From contig NZ_KI632509.1 of assembly GCF_000504245.1 (NCBI RefSeq), positions 2,709,751 to 2,773,750 on the forward strand: a stretch of 64,000 bases of DNA, given 5' to 3'. The notes below the pieces were generated by a model. It had not been told where the DNA came from, made no database searches, and worked only from the letters and a program-made list of their open reading frames with translations. The stretch comes from Haloechinothrix halophila YIM 93223 (GTDB lineage: Bacteria; Actinomycetota; Actinomycetes; Mycobacteriales; Pseudonocardiaceae). A program made the position numbers and the translations under genes. Below, in pieces: positions 62,553 through 64,000 of this stretch. Positions within the stretch are counted from its first letter, which is position 1. Each line of letters begins with the position of its first letter.

Positions 62553-64000
62553 TTAGGTGGCTCTCCTTCCAGGGCTTGACGCTTCGGTGTTCCTGCGTCG
62601 CAGCTCGAACAGCTCGGACGGTGAGATGGGCATCGACGTGATTCCGATCCCCTCGGCGTCCTCGATCGCGGCCGCGAAGACCGCTGTCGACGGGATCACG
62701 CCGGCCTCGCCCGCGCCCTTGATCCCCAGTGGGTTCAGCGGTGACGGCGTCTGGAGGTGATCGATCTCGATTTTGCTGGGAACTTCGGTGACGTAGGGCA
62801 TCAGGAAGTCCATGAACGACGCGTTCAGCAACTGTCCGTGCTCGTCGTAGGACATCCGTTCGTATAGCGCGCCAGCAACCCCCTGGGCCACGCCGCCGTG
62901 GATCTGTCCTTCGACGATCAGCGGGTTGACCACGTGGCCGCAGTCGTGCACGACGCAGTAACGCAGGATCTTGATCTCGGCGGTGTCCGGATCGGTCTCC
63001 ACGATCACTGCATGCATGCCGCTGGCGAATGTCGAGCGGACAGGCGAGTAGTAGCCTTTGCCCTCCAGGCCCGGCTCGTCGCCCTCGGCCACCGGTGGCT
63101 TGTCAGGGTCGCCTACGACGAACTGGGTGGCCGACTCCGAGGCCTTGTCGAAGGCGTACCGCAGCGGGTTGGACAACACAGCGACGGTGCCGAGCGCGAT
63201 CGTGGCGTCGGGCGTTCCCTTGACTCGCACGATGCCGTCCACGATCTCCAGGTCGTCGGAGCTGGCCTCGAGCGCATCGGCCGCGATCCGCAGCGCCTTG
63301 GTACGGACGGCGCGGGCCGCGAATGCGATGGCCGACCCACTCATGACCGCGGCCCGGGAGGCGAAGGTGCCCACGGCGTAGGGAAATCGGCGGGTGTCGC
63401 CGGTGGTCACCTCGACGTCCTCGAAGCGCACGCCGAGCTCGTCGGCGACGATTTGCGCGAAGACTGTCTGGTGCCCTTGGCCCTGCGAGGTGAGACCTGT
63501 AGCGACTTTGACCTTCCCGGACGTCTCGACCTGCACGTGTCCGCCTTCGTAGGGCCCGACTCCGGTGCCCTCGACGTAGCAGGCCAGGCCGATGCCGACC
63601 CTGCGCCCCTGCGAGCGTGCCTGTTCGCGGAAGGTCTCGAACTCGTCCCAGCCGACCAGCTTCTTCAGCTTCTGAAGGCAGGCGGGATAGTCTCCCGAGT
63701 CGTAGATGAGCGGCCTGCCGTCCTGGAAGAGGAGCCCATGGTCGTAAGGCAACTCGTCGGGCTGGATGAAGTTCACCGCGCGCACTTCGGTGCGATCCCG
63801 GCCGAGGTAGGAGGCGATGGCATCCATCGTGCGTTCCATCGCGTAGACGCCCTGCGGCCGACCGGCCCCGCGGTAGGGGGTCACGACCACGGTGTTGGTG
63901 TAGAGGCTTTCGAACACCACCGAGTAGGCCCCGGGCTTGTACGGGCCGAGCAGCTGGGTCGAGGTGATGATCGGCACGATGATGCCGTACGGCGTGTAGG
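62553..64000 (-). CDS. Molybdenum hydroxylase large subunit (xanthine/CO dehydrogenase family), partial
   Basis: The reading frame enters from the right edge (PYGIIVPIITSTQLLGPYKP) and ends at 62553. The visible 482 residues are the C-terminal 60 percent of a family protein of about 780. The active-site loop reads TPYRGAGRPQGVYAMERTMD, lacking the Cys of genuine CO dehydrogenase (AYRCSFR). The substrate is therefore probably a purine, aldehyde or N-heterocycle. Molybdopterin contacts GLTSQGQGHQTVFAQIVADE and the catalytic Glu in GIKGAGEAGVIPSTAVFAAA are present. The CoxG-like gene starts immediately after its stop. Small (2Fe-2S) and FAD subunit genes would be expected outside the window. Confidence 0.92.
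   Translation of the reverse strand, partial: YTPYGIIVPIITSTQLLGPYKPGAYSVVFESLYTNTVVVTPYRGAGRPQGVYAMERTMDAIASYLGRDRTEVRAVNFIQPDELPYDHGLLFQDGRPLIYDSGDYPACLQKLKKLVGWDEFETFREQARSQGRRVGIGLACYVEGTGVGPYEGGHVQVETSGKVKVATGLTSQGQGHQTVFAQIVADELGVRFEDVEVTTGDTRRFPYAVGTFASRAAVMSGSAIAFAARAVRTKALRIAADALEASSDDLEIVDGIVRVKGTPDATIALGTVAVLSNPLRYAFDKASESATQFVVGDPDKPPVAEGDEPGLEGKGYYSPVRSTFASGMHAVIVETDPDTAEIKILRYCVVHDCGHVVNPLIVEGQIHGGVAQGVAGALYERMSYDEHGQLLNASFMDFLMPYVTEVPSKIEIDHLQTPSPLNPLGIKGAGEAGVIPSTAVFAAAIEDAEGIGITSMPISPSELFELRRRNTEASSPGRRAT

Noticed and set aside
62553-64000. Annotation as aerobic carbon monoxide dehydrogenase large subunit
   Set aside because: The CoxG-like neighbour suggests it, but the active-site loop is YRGAGRP rather than the Cys-containing AYRCSFR of true CODH.

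Overview
The window is high-GC DNA from an actinomycete, most probably of the Pseudonocardiaceae type. The signs are GC-rich third codon positions, many GTG and TTG starts, chains of 4-bp gene overlaps, several XRE/TPR regulators of the kind common in that group, an ImmA-type peptidase, Tat and lipoprotein export signals, and actinomycete-style IS3 and IS110 elements. No rRNA, tRNA or CRISPR array was seen. The species cannot be named from the sequence alone.

Region 1 (1-14.4 kb) is accessory DNA. It holds a FabG-like reductase with a PAS-like partner running off the left edge, an ImmA-family peptidase with decayed DNA behind it, a small secreted Cys protein, an aldo/keto reductase, two long XRE/TPR regulators plus a fragment of a third, several short hypothetical genes, a gamma-glutamyltranspeptidase homologue and a divergent NAD-dependent epimerase.

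Region 2 (14.4-23.3 kb) is a class I lanthipeptide cluster of the FxLD type. In order it has a PIMT-like methyltransferase, a 54-residue precursor with an FDLD leader motif and a Cys-rich tail, a 19-bp perfect hairpin, full-length LanB, LanC, a separate SpaB_C-type protein and a helical hypothetical protein. Almost every junction overlaps or is tightly spaced. Short overlapping genes lead into it.

Region 3 (23.3-31.1 kb) is a mobile-element landing zone. It carries a coupled two-gene unit (a STAND-like P-loop ATPase with a long TPR array plus a small membrane protein) surrounded by gene wrecks: a broken serine recombinase, a frameshifted membrane protein, an IS3 element with a one-base frameshift in its transposase, and a DUF6884-like fragment.

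Region 4 (31.2-55.7 kb) reads as one functional island for using extracellular nucleic acid. Secreted products include a metallo-beta-lactamase/lamin-tail protein, an ExeM-like nuclease, an SNase-type nuclease and a PhoX-like phosphatase. A BMP lipoprotein, an ABC ATPase and two permeases would import nucleosides. Cytidine deaminase, adenosine deaminase, thymidine phosphorylase, purine nucleoside phosphorylase, a phosphohexomutase/pentomutase-family enzyme, DeoC and an aldehyde dehydrogenase pair (probably a split ALDH16) would take them to central metabolism. A SorC/DeoR-type regulator sits divergently from deoC. A degenerate IS110 copy has been inserted between the two permease genes.

Region 5 (55.9-64 kb) is a leftward run behind a PucR-type regulator: hydantoinase/oxoprolinase B and A subunits, a CoxG-like SRPBCC protein with a C-terminal membrane anchor, and a molybdenum hydroxylase large subunit that leaves the window at the right edge. 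It suggests purine or other N-heterocycle degradation and may extend the nucleoside theme of region 4.
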